A DNA stretch of 64,000 nt from Eopsaltria australis (taxonomy: Eukaryota > Chordata > Aves > Passeriformes > Petroicidae), in NCBI GenBank assembly GCA_034509425.1, contig JAVTVJ010000564.1:1-64000 (forward strand), given 5' to 3'. A program made the translations under genes and the position numbers. Below the pieces are notes generated by a model. It made no database searches, was not told the origin of the DNA, and was given only the letters and a program-made list of their open reading frames with translations. Shown in pieces: positions 10,971-22,099 of the stretch. Positions within the stretch are counted from its first letter, which is position 1, and every line of letters begins with the position of its first letter.

Positions 10971-11198
10971 TGACACCGGTCCCCCTTCCTTCTCCCTCCC
11001 CCTCCTAGACCCACGGAGGAGCGGAGCGGGCCTTGCCAGTGTTTAGTGACACCGGTCCCCCTTTCTTCTCCCTCCCCCTTCTAGACCCACGGAGGAGCGG
11101 AGCGGGCCTTGCCAGTGTTTAGTGACTGCGGTCCCCCTTTCTTCTCCCTCCCCCTCCTAGACCTATGGAGGAGCGGAGCGGGCCTTGCCAGTGTTCGC
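10971..11198. repeat. Tandem repeat of 76 bp, three copies
   Basis: Units begin with TGAC(A/T)(C/G)CGGTCCCCC at 10971, 11047 and 11123, an exact 76-bp period. They contain a pyrimidine-rich tract and a CGGAGGAGCGGAGCGGGCC block and are nearly identical. They lie within the probable leader of the minus-strand ERV. Confidence 0.9.
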
Positions 11199-11468
11199 TC
11201 CCTTCCACCAACAGCTTGCAAGCTTTTACCTACCAAGGGACTATGTTGCACGCAGGACGTCTCCTGAGATTTACCAACAGCCCTCCAACCACACGTACAT
11301 TTTACTGAATCCCCTAAGATTAATACGTACCGTTTTAGCCGCAAGCCAGTGGTCCTTATCTGTCCCCGCAGTAAGCGAGCCGAGGTCTCGGAGTTCTCCT
11401 CCAGGAAATCCCGGGGCGCGCCGTGGAGCCCTCCGTCCCTCAGTCTGTCTCTGCGGATGGACAGAGCC

Positions 11469-11486
11469 CTCCTGGCTGGCTCGCCA
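11469..11486 (-). promoter_or_regulatory. Retroviral primer binding site, tRNA-Arg type
   Basis: On the minus strand this reads TGGCGAGCCAGCCAGGAG. That is complementary over 18 bases to the 3' end, with CCA, of the vertebrate tRNA-Arg(ACG) as I know it. It sits two bases beyond the inferred LTR end at 11489. This fixes the element on the minus strand and marks the LTR at 11489 upward as its 5' LTR. Confidence 0.75.
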
Positions 11487-11488
11487 AT

Positions 11489-12054
11489 TGACACGCGGTA
11501 TAAAGACTCCACAACCTGTTAGAGTTGTAAAGTAGGTACGTATTTTATTCAGCGCCGGACGCAGAGGGAGAGCACCTTCCCAAATCCTTCGTACCTTTTA
11601 CAGCTTCCAATTACATATTTATCTACAAAAAGCATGCATATTCCATAATGCCTATACATATTTATTACTTGTCCCTGCCTGTTCTCCACTTCATATGTAA
11701 ATCAGTTGTGGCTGCGCAATCTGTCCTTTTTATTGAGGTGGTGGTCTTAATTTGAGTCTGGGGGCTTGAAAGGATGAAGTAAGAGGATTCTTCCTCACGT
11801 GAATTTTTGACCCCACGAGTTTTGCACATGCGTGCTCTTTCTTTTGCCATGGTGGCCCCCTTTTATTACTCTAAGGTCATGAGTACTAGCACCTTACTGG
11901 TGCTAAGGTCAGCACTATTTTGATAGTTACCAGATATCTTTTGAAGGGCCCCCTTCTCTTCAGCCTCCCTTCCGTCCTTGGGGAACAGGATAATAAATCT
12001 TATTGTTTCATCTACTCTAAGTTGTTAACTCTTAAATTCTGTGTTTCACCAGGG
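11489..12054 (-). mobile_element. 5' LTR of the tRNA-Arg ERV remnant
   Basis: Read on the minus strand, it ends CGCGTGTCA next to the primer site. It has a polyadenylation signal AATAAA (plus-strand tttatt, 11544-11549) about 55 bases before that end, giving a short R-U5. The outer (U3) boundary is not clear: 12054 is a guess based on where the text changes to GC-rich spacer. No second LTR of this type is seen. Confidence 0.6.
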
Positions 12055-12640
12055 TCAGAGGGAGGTGGGGAAATGGGGCACTGGGCAAAGTCTGCAAGGG
12101 AAGCAGCACAGGCCCAGGCCAGGCTAGGAGAGCTGCAGTGGGGGTGAGCAAAGGCCTTGGGGGGGCTGGGAGCACCCCCTGCCAACAGCAATGAGATTTG
12201 TGTCCCCTGGCTGTGGCTGCTGTCCCTGGCACTGAGGCCCATGAGGAGACACCAGTTCCTGGCAGCCCCAGGGCTTGTGGCCTCCTCCCGCAGCCCCCAG
12301 AGCTTTGCAGGGCTCCTGCTGCTCTCCTGCCCTCACCATCCCACAGCCCACATCCCCCTGCTCCGGGACAGCCACCAGCATCCTGGGAGGCCCCCGATGC
12401 CCATTCCCAGGGGATGAGGTCAGGGCTTGGCTGTGCTGCTTGGCCAAGCCCAGGCAGGGCTTTCACCGCCCCATTCCAGAGTCCATTTCCCAGCTGGAGC
12501 CCGTGCTGCCTCTGAGTTCCTGCTTGCCCAGCCCCAGGGACGCTCTCCTTGTCTGCTCATTGCCCCCACGGGCTCTGGGCAGGGATGGCTTCAGTGGGGG
12601 CTGCTGACATCCTCAGACACTTGGAGGATGCTGCTGAATT
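12055..12640. other. GC-rich spacer, no gene seen
   Basis: Open frames exist on both strands (for example 12032-12466 minus and 12198-12515 plus) because the segment is poor in A and T. None resembles a known protein, and there is no convincing splice pattern. Confidence 0.4.
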
Positions 12641-13228
12641 TTCCCTCTCCAGAGGCTTGTTCAGCCTGCAGCTCTTCACTTCAGGAATTCAGTGCCTGAG
12701 GGCCCATTAACATTTCACAACACTCTAACAAGCCAAGCCTCTGGGAATCATTGAGGTCTTCAATTCTTTTGGGGTTAATTAGACAGATTTCAGAAGTGTG
12801 TTCAAAGTGAATCTATTACAGTGAAAAAAGAATGAGAGAAGATCTTTTTCCCCTGATTCTTCTTTTCCCGTTTATAGATTTACATCAGCAATCTCCATTT
12901 GATATTGATCCCAAGAACCTCCAAATGCAGTCTGAATAGATATGACAATCAAGACCCTTCATGGCTGACAATCAATCAGATTTTGTCCCTACCCCCTCCC
13001 CACCATTTCCCTCATCCAAGCCCTGGCACTCAGAGCAGCCTTGTGCAAATCTGAGCTTCCTCCACTCCAGGCTGTGCCTGCAGCTTTCAGCTCCTTGGCA
13101 CCAACTCCCACCTGCTTTCCTTGCAGAAGGAGCTGCCTGAGACACACAGGGATGTTCATTTCTTGTCAGCAAACAAAACCAAGGCAAGGCACAGCTCCAT
13201 AAAAAGCACAAGTCCAGCCCAAGGAGTG
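12641..13228. repeat. Duplicated spacer, copy 2
   Basis: Bases from about 12641 to 12990 match 385-750 and 47700-48045. The following part matches 48045-48270 and, more distantly, 775-905. All three copies share the order AT-rich tract, then cagctttcagctccttgg block. Confidence 0.7.
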
Positions 13229-13530
13229 CTGGGGAATGGAGTCACATCCAGGGGTGTTCCCAGGGCTCAGGACTGGGGCCAGCTCAGTTCAATCTCTTTA
13301 TTGCTGATGTGGATGAGGGCATGGAGGGCAGCCTCAGTCAGTTTCCAGGTGAGCCCAAGCTGGGTGGGAGTGTGGCTGTGCTGGAGGGCAGGAAGCTCTG
13401 CAGAGGGATCTGCACAGGCTGCAGCCATGGGCCCAGGACAATTGGATGAGCTTCACCAAGGCCAAGGGCCGGCTCCTGCCCTGGCTTCACAACCACCCCA
13501 AATCCCTGGCCATGCCCTGCCCCTGATCCC
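13229..13530 (+). mobile_element. CR1 LINE fragment (RT C-terminal region)
   Basis: The plus strand carries the CR1 stretch with caatctctttattgctgat, tggatgagggcatggag, ccaagctgggtgggag and ctctgcagagggatctg, in consensus order. It corresponds to the end of the reverse-transcriptase domain and what follows. A partial second copy with the same breakpoints lies at about 48605-48810, so it was inserted before that duplication. Confidence 0.75.
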
Positions 13531-13919
13531 AACAGCCTCATCAACTTTGTGTCCTTTGGGTGACACAGCCTCAGAGGAACAGAAAGGTTTCTCTTCATAG
13601 CCAAAATTAAAAAATGTAAACATGATAAAATTGAATAAAATTTGAAAGTCTTCCATTAGCAATATGAGACATCCCAGCAACATCTCACATCCACACAGGA
13701 TTTCTGTACCAAATGAATTTTCAGCAAAGATGATTGTGTGAGAGATACAAAGACAATTAAGGTGCTGTATCAGGATGCTCTGCCAGGAGTGGGGGTAAAA
13801 CAGCTCAAAAACTGCCCTGTTTGCAAAGCTGTCAATGGTGGATGGAGAAGTGGGGGAATCACGTGGCTTTTGGTGTTGAGGAAATGCTGAAACCAGCCTG
13901 GCTCATTTTATCTCCTCCA
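13531..13919. other. Spacer without recognised content
   Basis: Mixed AT-rich sequence between a CR1 fragment and a duplicated spacer. I see no open frame with family features and no clear LTR ends. Confidence 0.4.
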
Positions 13920-14165
13920 GTTCTGGCTGGGATGAGGAGCCCCTCAGCCTTCTCTTCTCCAGGCTGGACAAGCCCAGCTCCCTCAGCCTCTCCTCACAGC
14001 CAAAGGGCTCCAGCCCCACCTTGGAGGCCCTTCCCTAACCCTGCTCCAGCTGCCAGACATCTTTCCTGCCCTGGGGAACCCAAACCAGGCCCCAGTGACC
14101 TGGATAATCCATGTCCTTGATGTCCTGGTCACACAGCCCTGGCCCCTTGTCCCCGTGTCAGGCTC
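13920..14165. repeat. Duplicated spacer matching 945-1200
   Basis: Nearly base-for-base copy of 945-1200, including the atgaggagcccctcagcctt and ccagtgac(a/c)tgga(c/t)aatcc blocks. It leads, as in copy 1, into a 20-bp minisatellite. Confidence 0.8.
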
Positions 14166-14314
14166 TGGGGTGGATCTTGTGGAACATCCTTTGGTGGAGG
14201 CTGTGGCTCCAGGTGGGCCGGGGGGATCCCGGGGGACAGGGGACCCTGCTGGGCATGAACAGCATTGGACTTGTCTGGGGAAACTGTGAGGGGGAGCTGG
14301 GGCAGAGTGACCAA

Positions 14315-14680
14315 CCCAGTGACCTCACACAGCCCTGCTGGGATGTCACACAGCCCCACTGTAATGCCACAGACTGCTCAGTGATGTCACACAGCCACAC
14401 TATGATGTCACAGTCTGCTTGATGATGTCACAGCCTGCTCAGTGATGTCACAGCCAACTCTGTGATGTCAGAGCCCATAATCTGAGGCCACATAGCCAAC
14501 TCTGTAATGTCACAGCCTTCTCTGTGATGTCATAGTCTGCTCTATGATTTCAGAGCTTTGCCTTGTGATGTCACAGCCAGCTCTGTGATGTTACAGATAT
14601 GGCCTATGATGTCATAGCTGCTCGTACACTTCACCTCACATCACCCACTCTGTGATGTCACACCCACTCTGTGACCTCTT
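14315..14680. repeat. 20-21 bp minisatellite, second array
   Basis: About 17 imperfect units with the same TGTGATGTCACA-type core as 1375-1990. It lies in the same position relative to the duplicated spacer, so the array existed before the duplication and has since changed in length. Confidence 0.85.
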
Positions 14681-14689
14681 GTTACCAGA

Positions 14690-15141
14690 TGATAAATTGC
14701 CTGTACCTGCTGAGCTCACACAATGCTTGTTCTCCAAAACCATTGGCCCATGGGAAGCACACAATGCCCATTGTGTGAGAAGGGGAACTGGAAGTTCAGC
14801 AGCCTCAGTGTCCTGCCAGCTCAGACAGGCCCACTGGAACATTGGGGTCCATGACCACCAGGGACCACCAGAGAGACCCCCAGGACAGAAGAACACGTGT
14901 GTAAAGGGGAGGGGAAATATGTTAATGACTGTGGGGAAATGATTCTCATATGTATGTTTAGTGCAGGACAATCAATGAATATGTGTGCAAAATACAGAAT
15001 ATAAACAGAAACTCTCCTGTTCTCAGCATGCACAGCTTTGGGAGGAGCCATCCCCTGTGCATCTGGCCAAATAAAGAATGCTGCTTCTTAATGCTGCATT
15101 GGTGTTAAGGAGTTGTTTTTTTTACTGAATTTTTGGTGACA
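14690..15141 (+). mobile_element. ERV LTR (3' part clear)
   Basis: An atataaac TATA-like site near 14999-15006, an aataaa at 15070-15075 and an end in ...TTTTTGGTGACA at 15141 give the layout of an LTR on the plus strand. A related copy lies inverted at 45886-46290. The 5' boundary is uncertain, and no target-site duplication was identified. Confidence 0.65.
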
Positions 15142-15194
15142 CTCGCACTGCCAAGGAAAGCTCTGTCTCCTGCTGTTCCCAAAAAGAGAAGGGC

Positions 15195-16687
15195 TGGTGG
15201 GAGATGTGGGGGTTGGAGGCTGCCTGGGGTACAGTGACCATGAAATCACTGAGTTTTAGATATTCTGTGAAACAAGGAGGGGCATCAACAGAACTTCTCC
15301 ACTGGAATTACCCAGGGCAGACTTTGGCCTATTCAGGATGCAGATTTGGAGAATACTGAATCTGGTACTGAATGTTTTAAAGGAAACATCCCTTAAAAAC
15401 AAAGGCGTCCTAGAAGGATGGACACACTTCAATAAAGTAATCTTAAGGGGGAAGGTGCAGCCTATCCCAGTGTGCCAAAAGATGAGCCAGTGAGGAAAAC
15501 GACTGACCTGACTTGGCATGGAGCTTTTGTGGGAACTCATGAGAAAAAAGGTCAGGCAACTCAGGAAGTGTTTAAGGATGTTGTGAGGTCATGCAGAAAG
15601 AAAGGCCAAGAGGTGATAGCTCAATTAGAGCTTAACCTGGTCAATTCTGTGAAAAATGCCAAAAAAAGTTTTTATAAATAAATTAATAGCAAAAGGTGGG
15701 ACAAGGAGAACCTCTATTCTTTATTGGATGAAGTGGAAAATATAGTAACTAAACATGAGGAATAGGCTGAGGACCTTAACACCTTGTTTTCCTCAGTTTT
15801 CAACAATAAGAAAGGTTTTCCTCAGGACAAGTGTTCTCCTGAGCTGGGAGATGGGAACAGGGAGCAGAACAGCCCCCTGTAATCCAGGAGGAAGCAGCTG
15901 GGCACCTGCTGAGCCACTCAGATGCTCACAGGTGTCTCTGGGACCAGATGGGGTCCATCCTAGGGGCATGAGGGAACTGCTGGATGAGCTCCCCAAGCTG
16001 CTCTCCATCATTTCTCATCAGTCCTGGCTCAGCAGGGAGGTCCCAGAGCCCTGGAGGTGCCAATGTGACCCCATCCCCAAGAAGGGCTGGAAGGAGGATC
16101 TGGGGAACTCCAGGCCTGTCAGCCTGAGCTCGGTGCCTGGCAAGGCTATGGAACAGATCACCTTGAGTGCCATCACACGGCAGCTACAGGATGGCCGAGG
16201 GCTCAGACCCCGCCAGTGTGGATTTAGGAGGGGCAAATCCTACCTGACCAACCTGATCTCCTTGTATGACCTGGTGACCCGCCTGGTGGACACGGGAAGG
16301 GCTATGGACATGAGCCAGCAGTGTGCCCATGTGGCCAGGAAGGCCAATGGCAGCTGGCCTGGATCAGGAATGGTGTGGCCAGCAGGAGCAGGGCAGGGAT
16401 TCTTCCCCTGAAGTCGGCACTGGTGAGGCCACACCTCGAGTGCTGTGTCCAGTTCTGGGCCCCCAATTTCGGAAGGACATGGAGGGGCTGGAGCGTGTCC
16501 AGAGAAGGGCAACAAGGCTGGTGAGGGGTGTGGAACACAAGTGCTGTGAGGAGTGTCTGAGGGAGCTGGGGTTGTTTATCCTGGAGAAGAGGAGGCTCAG
16601 GGGACACAAGGTGGTGTCAGGGCACAGGTTGGACTTGATGATCTCCAAGGTCTTTTCCAGCCTGGCTGATTCTGTGATTCTCTGAGA
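15195..16687 (+). mobile_element. CR1 LINE, 5'-truncated with an internal deletion
   Basis: The plus strand reads as CR1 ORF2 in pieces. First comes the end of the endonuclease, including a G-Y-S-D-H-E motif at about 15217-15246. A linker follows, then the reverse-transcriptase N-terminal half (GPDGVHPR..., [20 protein letters not shown], about 15940-16290). At about 16305-16315 the text jumps to the C-terminal region (RRATRLV...) and runs to a gattctgtgattctctg 3' end. The catalytic palm motif is therefore missing, and stops and frame changes occur between the pieces. It is a dead element and cannot move by itself. Short 3' fragments with the same junction occur at 29410-29690, 31565-31947 and 63655-64000. 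Confidence 0.85.
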
Positions 16688-17640
16688 GCACCCTTGAAGC
16701 AGTTGCAGGATGAGCCCTGGGCCTCCTCTTCAGAAGCTCCAGCAGCCCAGGTGCCTCAGCTTCTCCACACAGGCCCCAAAGCCCATCCTGTCAGTCCTGC
16801 AGAGCCTCTGCAGCTCCTCCTGACTGCCCCAGAACAGGGAGCCCCACACCCAGACACACCAGCCCAGATGTGGCCCCTGGCCTGGGGTGCCTCTTGCAAT
16901 GCAAACGGGGGCTGGTGAGCCAGTGCTGCCATGTCTGTGCCTGCAAGGATGCAGCAGCTCTGTGAGCTGGGGAGAGGTCAGGGCTGCAGAGGGGGGATGT
17001 TGTTGGCAGGTGCATGAGGACGCTCTGGGACGCTGCCCTGGGCTGTCCAGCGCAGTGGGGATGGATCAGCCCCTGCTCTGCTGCTCCTTCCCGTCTCCCC
17101 CAGGGCCCTTGCAGAGCCCCAGCCATGCTGTTTGCCCCCAGCCTGCCCACGGCCAGCCTGGGGCTATTGATGGGGCTTTTCTGTGCTGAGCATTGGCCTG
17201 GCCGTGTTCTTGAGAGAGCGTGGGCAGGGAGCCTGGAGCCCCCAGGCCCTGGCCTGAGGCGTCAGCGCTGCCCCAGCAGTGCCCCCAGGCCCTGTCCCTG
17301 CTGCAGCCCCGGCACTGCCACCCCCAGGGCTGTTAGCGAGCCCCAGAGCACTCAGGCCCTACAGCAACAGCAGGGCCAGGAGGGCAGCACGAAGGCCAGT
17401 GGCACAGGAGCAGCCCTGGCAACACCAAGTGCTGCTGCTCCTGGGCAGAGCTGCTGTGCCAGCCCTGATCTGCCCCCAGCTCTGCACACAGACATTGCTG
17501 CTGCAGCTCCAGAGAGGGGAACAGAAGGGGGATCTGCAGTGAAAATTTTGCTGGTTTGCTTAAAGCTACTGAGAGCAGAGATCCTCATTGATACACTCTG
17601 GGGTCACAGCAAAGGTGGAGAACAAAATGAGAAATGGCAC
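16688..17640. repeat. OR-downstream spacer block B, copy 1
   Basis: This GC-rich block lies between a CR1 3' end and the 3' side of an OR pseudogene. It recurs at 31948-33125 (direct) and at 62300-63650 (inverted), each time next to an OR gene or pseudogene and a CR1 fragment. Open frames here, such as 17014-17646, are not conserved as a protein. Confidence 0.75.
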
Positions 17641-17775
17641 AAATAATGGTATTTTTGAAGGGACAATATGAACAATCTAAAGGAATCTAAAGGAAAAGAA
17701 AACCCACAACCAAACCAACAAGTACTATCAAACATGACTTTTATTATAAGTGATTTGTAGAAACTGGCCAGCACT
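17641..17775. other. 3' flank of the OR pseudogene
   Basis: AT-rich text shared with 33120-33255 and, inverted, with 62087-62230. It contains minus-strand AT-rich sequence that could hold the polyadenylation signal, but none stands out. Confidence 0.4.
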
Positions 17776-18399
17776 TTAGTGTTTCTGAATAAATCCAGCC
17801 ATCAGTCTCCACACTGCAGCCTTGAGCTCCTGGTTCCTCAGGCTGTAGATGAGGGGGTTCAGGGCTGGAGGCACCACCGAGTACAACACAGACACTGCCA
17901 GATCCAGGGATGGGGAGGAGATGGAGGGGGGCTTCAGGTGAGCAAACATGGCAGTGCTGATAAAAAGAGAGACCACAACCAGGTGAGGGAGGCACGTGGA
18001 AAAGGCTTTGTGCCATCCCTGCTCAGAGGGGATCCTCAGCACAGCCCTGAAAATCTGCACATAGGAGAAAATGATGAACATAAAACAGCCAAACACCAAA
18101 CAAAGACTAACCACAAGAAGCCCAAGTTCCCTGAGGTAGGAGTGTGAGCAGGAGAGCTTGAGGATGTGTGGGATCTCACAGAAGAACTGGCCCAGGACAT
18201 TGCCATGGCACAAGGGCAGGAAAAATGTATTGGCTGTGTGCAACACAGCAGTGAGAAAGGCACTGGCCCAGGCAGCTGCTGCCATGTGGGCACAAGTTCT
18301 GCTGCCCAGGAGGGTCCCGTAGTGCAGGGGTTTGCAGATAGACACGTAGCGGTCGTAGCACATGATGGTCAGGAGGGAAAAATCTGCTCCAATGAAAAA
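17776..18399 (-). pseudogene. Olfactory receptor, 5'-truncated, fused in frame to upstream spacer
   Basis: The last 207 codons are a family-14-like OR from the end of TM3 to the stop. Visible motifs are MCYDRYVSIC, the three cysteines of extracellular loop 2, SY in TM5, HKAFSTC and PALNPLIYSLRN. The N-terminus, TM1, TM2 and most of TM3 are absent. Just upstream the sequence is not OR but the spacer that normally lies 0.7-1.5 kb 5' of the gene. Compared with the intact inverted copy at 59640-62086, a deletion of about 1 kb joined cacatctccct to tttttcatt. The frame stays open across the joint and upstream to an ATG at 18858, giving a 360-codon chimera whose first 150 residues are low-complexity. 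It cannot form a seven-helix receptor, so I call it a pseudogene. Confidence 0.85.
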
Positions 18400-19095
18400 G
18401 GGAGATGTGAGGCAGATATGCTGATGGCCAGGGTGACAGTGCAGGAGTGTCAGTGCCACAGACAAACGTGACAGCCCCTTTCCCTTTCCTTTCTGAGCAA
18501 GCTGAGAGCAGCCCTGGCCATGCAGCAGCATCTCCAGAGCAGGAGGAATCTGCCCTGATGGGGGTGGCTCCTTCCCCCTCCAACTTCTGCCCACAGTGCA
18601 TGGGGAGCTGCCAGGCAGGCTGAGAGCTGCCCCTGGCAGGTGGCAGATGGCCTGGGCTGGCCAAGAGCCCTGAGGGCTGCAGGAGCTGCTGTGCAGGACA
18701 GCCCTGGGCAGCCCTGGCTGCAGCCCCACCTTCAGCTGTCCCTGCAGCCGTCCCTGGCAGCAGGAGCCGTCCTGCCCTGTCCCTCTGACGGTGCCCAGGG
18801 CAGCCCCTCCGCCTCCTCCTCCTCCTCCTCTATTGCCCTGCATGCACAGACTCACCATGCACAGGGCTGTGAAGATGTTTCCCCAAGTGAAGTCTCAGCT
18901 CAATCTCTTCCTAATCCTGATTCCCTTCAGCCTGGTTCTGCCTGGCTCCTCTGCCCTCGGTGCCTGCAGGCAGAGCCCTCAGTCCTGCTGGGCTGGAAAG
19001 GAGGTGCTCCTGGGCAGAGCTGCTCCTTTAAAGGTCAGCAGCACAGACACAGAACAAGGACTGGAATGACCCTCTTGGGGCTTTGGTGCTGTTTA
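18400..19095 (-). repeat. OR 5' flank block, copy next to the pseudogene
   Basis: Matches 41640-42430 directly and 59640-60438 inverted. It includes a (CTC)n run at about 18803-18830. On the minus strand the text CATG/GTGAGTCTG at 18848-18860 looks like a splice donor and is conserved at 42185-42205. It could mark the end of an untranslated first exon of these OR genes. Confidence 0.6.
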
Positions 19096-19169
19096 GATGA
19101 GACTCACTCCCTGAAACTGTTCAAAAAACTTCTCAATAACATAAAGTCTGATTCAAACTCCAAAGTTTT

Positions 19170-19770
19170 TTGAAGTTTTAATGGGTCCCAGTGAGGGACA
19201 TGAATGAGAAAGTGTCCCCAGGTTCCAGTCAGAGCACAACATTGCAGGCCGTGATGACAGCTGGGGACAAACAAGGCAAAGGTGTCTGTGATGCTGAGCA
19301 AAGCTGGATGTGTTTCAGCAATGCAAAGGGCCAAGGCCTGAGCCCCAGCCCCTGGCAAGGCACATCCTGTCCCTCCCTCATTGCTCAGGCCTCTTCCAGG
19401 GCCACTGCCATGTGGGCATGTGCAATGGCAAGGGCAGCACCATGGGGCGGCCCCTGCCAGGCTGCTGAGCAGGGCCAAGGAGGCAATGAGGCCCCAGCAC
19501 AGCAAGGCTCACTTGTCTCCTCCTCATGCCTCACACCCAGGGCCAGCAGCCATGGCCAAAGTGCTGCAGGAGTTGCCTCTGGCAGGGCCTTGCAACTGCT
19601 GCCCATGCCTGTGGCCTCTGCAGCCCAGGCTGTGCTACGGTGTCCCTGCCCTGTGCCTCTGTCCCTGCAGGCTGTCCTCATGCCCTGGCTGCCCCATCTC
19701 GCTGGCCCCTTCCTTTGCTGACAGCTCTGCCTCCTGCCTGCCTCTGCCTGCCCACACAAAGCCTTGGCCT
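19170..19770 (-). repeat. OR-upstream spacer block C, copy 2
   Basis: Nearly identical to 6411-7000 and 42500-43100, and inverted at 58960-59545. The same TTG-initiated frame is open on the minus strand at 19104-19505. See copy 1 for why no gene is called. Confidence 0.7.
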
Positions 19771-20136
19771 TGATACCAAATGAGTCAATTCAATTTTTAC
19801 TGTGCCTGTGAACTTTTTATCAGAGGAAAAAGGCATGCAGGGACTTCTTTCCCATCTGGGATGTTTGGAAGGGAAGAAGAAGACATCTGGCTCAAGGGTG
19901 CAATGATAGAAAAAAACATGGACTGAGTCTGCGAACTTTGGGTGGGTTTTATGGAAATGGATACCTTTCCATACACCCTTAGCGATTGTTTATAAACAAC
20001 ACACTTGTAGAATCACGTTTCAACATAAGGTTAGGAGTTATCCCATATTGGACCTCATGCCTGAAGAAATGTTACCCTTTTAAATCTCAGACTAGTGTTA
20101 AAGCGTCTTACTATGGTATTTTGGAGATTTGGTGAC
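19771..20136 (+). mobile_element. ERV LTR remnant next to the 38-bp array
   Basis: This matches 43105-43482 (direct) and 58605-58955 (inverted). The copy at 43105 has a clear polyadenylation signal; here the equivalent site is changed (gaagaaatg). It ends ...TTTGGTGAC at 20136, where the 38-bp array starts. Confidence 0.6.
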
Positions 20137-22065
20137 CGTGGGGCCTCACGGAACCAAAGCGTTTATTTTGACACTATGGGTCTTCATGGACCAAAGGGCC
20201 TGTTCTGACACAGAAGACCAAGGGCCATTTTGACACAGTGGGGCCACATGGAATCCATGGTCCATTGTGATACTGCAGATCCAAGCAGACCGTTGTGACA
20301 CTGTGGAACCTCATGGAACCGAGGGGCCATTTTGACACTTTGCTGCCTCATGGAATCAAGGAGCCATTGTGGCAAAGCAGGGCCACATGGAGCCACGGGG
20401 CCATGGTGACACTGGAGGGCTTTGTTTGAACAATGGAACCATTGTTGACAGTCCGGAAACTCGTGGAACCAAGGGGCCATTATGACACAGCAGGGCCTTG
20501 CGGAACTAAGGAGACCATTGTGACACTACGGAACCCTATGCAACCATGTGTCCCCTGTGACACATCAGGGCCTCACAGAACCAAGGAGTCCACTCTGACA
20601 CAGAAGAACCTCATGGAATCAAGGTGACAATGTTGTACTAGAGAACCCCATGGAACAAAGGATCCATGGTGACACTGCAGAACCAAGAAGAGCGTTATTG
20701 ACAGAATGAAACCTCATGGAACCAGATTCCCATTGTGACACAGCAAGGCCCATGGTGCCACTGTGCGGCCTCATAGAACCATGAGACATTGTGGAACAGC
20801 AGAGCCACATGGAGCCAAGGGCCATTGTGACACTGCAGAGACAAGGGGACCATTGTGACACTGAGAAACCTCATAGAACAAAGGGTCCATTGTGACACTG
20901 TGGGGCCCTGTAGAAGCAAGGGGCCGATATAGCACAGGAGGGCTCCATGGAATCAAAAGAACCACAGTGACAGTGAGGGGCTCCCTGGGATGAAGGGTCC
21001 ACTCTGACACCCTGGAACCAGGGATACCATTGTTACACTACAGGACATCCCATTGAGAAACAGTAGGGCCTCATGGAACCATGGAGACCATTGTGACACT
21101 TTGAGGCCTTTTGGAACCAAAGGACCATTGTGTCACTGCAGGGCCTCATGGGACCAAGGGCACAATAGTGACACTCTGGGGCTCCAAGGAACCAAGGGGA
21201 CATTCTTATACTGCAGAACCAAGGGTCCATTGTGACACAGCAGGGCCTCATGAAACCATAGAAGGCATTTTTACACTTTGAAGCCTTGTGAAACAAAAAG
21301 GCCATTGCGGCATTTCAGGGCCATTGTGGCACTTCAGGGCCTTGTGGAACGAGGGGACCACAGTGATACTCTGTGGGGCTCAATGGAACAATGACCCTTT
21401 GTGACACTGTGGGGTCTCATGGAACCAATGGTCTGTTGTGACACTGCAGGGCCTTATGGAATCATGGAGACCATTGTGACACTACAGGCCTCATAGAACC
21501 AGGGGGCCACTGTGACACTTTGCAGCCCCATGAATCCAAGGAGCCCATTGTGACACTACAAGGACTCAAGGAAGCAAGGAACCATTGTGATACTGTGGAG
21601 TTTCAGCAGGCCAAGGGGCAGTTGTGGCACCATTGAACCCAGGAGAGCATGGTGACACTACAAGGCCCGACACAAATAAGGATTCGCGTAACAGAGTGGG
21701 GACTCATGGAACCAAAGGTCCAATGTGCCACTGCAGAGCCCCATGGAATCCTGGAGACCATTATGATACTTCAAGGCCTCGTCGAATCAAGGGGCTCTGC
21801 AGGACCTTGTGAAACCAAGGAGGCCCTTCTGACATTGTGAATCCTCATGGAACCAGGAATCCATTGTGACACTATGGTACCAAGGAGACCTCTGTGACAC
21901 TGCAAGGCCTCATGGAAACAAGTGACCCCTGTGACACTGCAGGGCCGCATGGAAACAAGGGGTCAGTGTGACACAGCAGGGCCGTGAGGAACAAAGGATC
22001 CAATATCACACTACAATTGTGACACCACAGGGACCCATGGATCCAAGGGAACAGGTAACAGGTCT
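20137..22065 (+). repeat. 38-bp minisatellite, long array
   Basis: Around 50 imperfect units of a 37-39 bp repeat, roughly GGAACCAAGGGGCCATT followed by GTGACACTGCAGGGCCTCAT. Because 38 is not a multiple of three, translations change frame each unit. The many short open frames with S-Q-W-P-L or V-T-M-V-S-L runs are by-products. The inverted counterpart is at 55610-58600. Confidence 0.9.
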
Positions 22066-22099
22066 GGTTGGCTTGGCCTGACTGGCTCAACTGACCGTG

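Larger units (their letters stand above)
10087..11468 (-). mobile_element. Degenerate internal/leader region of an ERV
   Basis: This region lies just downstream of the primer binding site at 11469-11486 when read on the minus strand, so it is where leader and gag would be. It contains two tandem repeat arrays, listed separately. The only open frame of note, at 11081-11512 on minus, is short and unrecognised. No gag or pol motif is visible, and the far end is cut off at the LTR that ends at 10086. Confidence 0.5.

Noticed and set aside
11469..11486. tRNA gene fragment
   Set aside because: Only the 3' 18 bases of a tRNA are matched, right next to an LTR end. That is a primer binding site. The same applies to 39025-39042.
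20137..22065. CRISPR-like spaced repeats
   Set aside because: The units are contiguous 38-bp tandem repeats with gradual divergence, without constant repeats and unique spacers, in a vertebrate genome.
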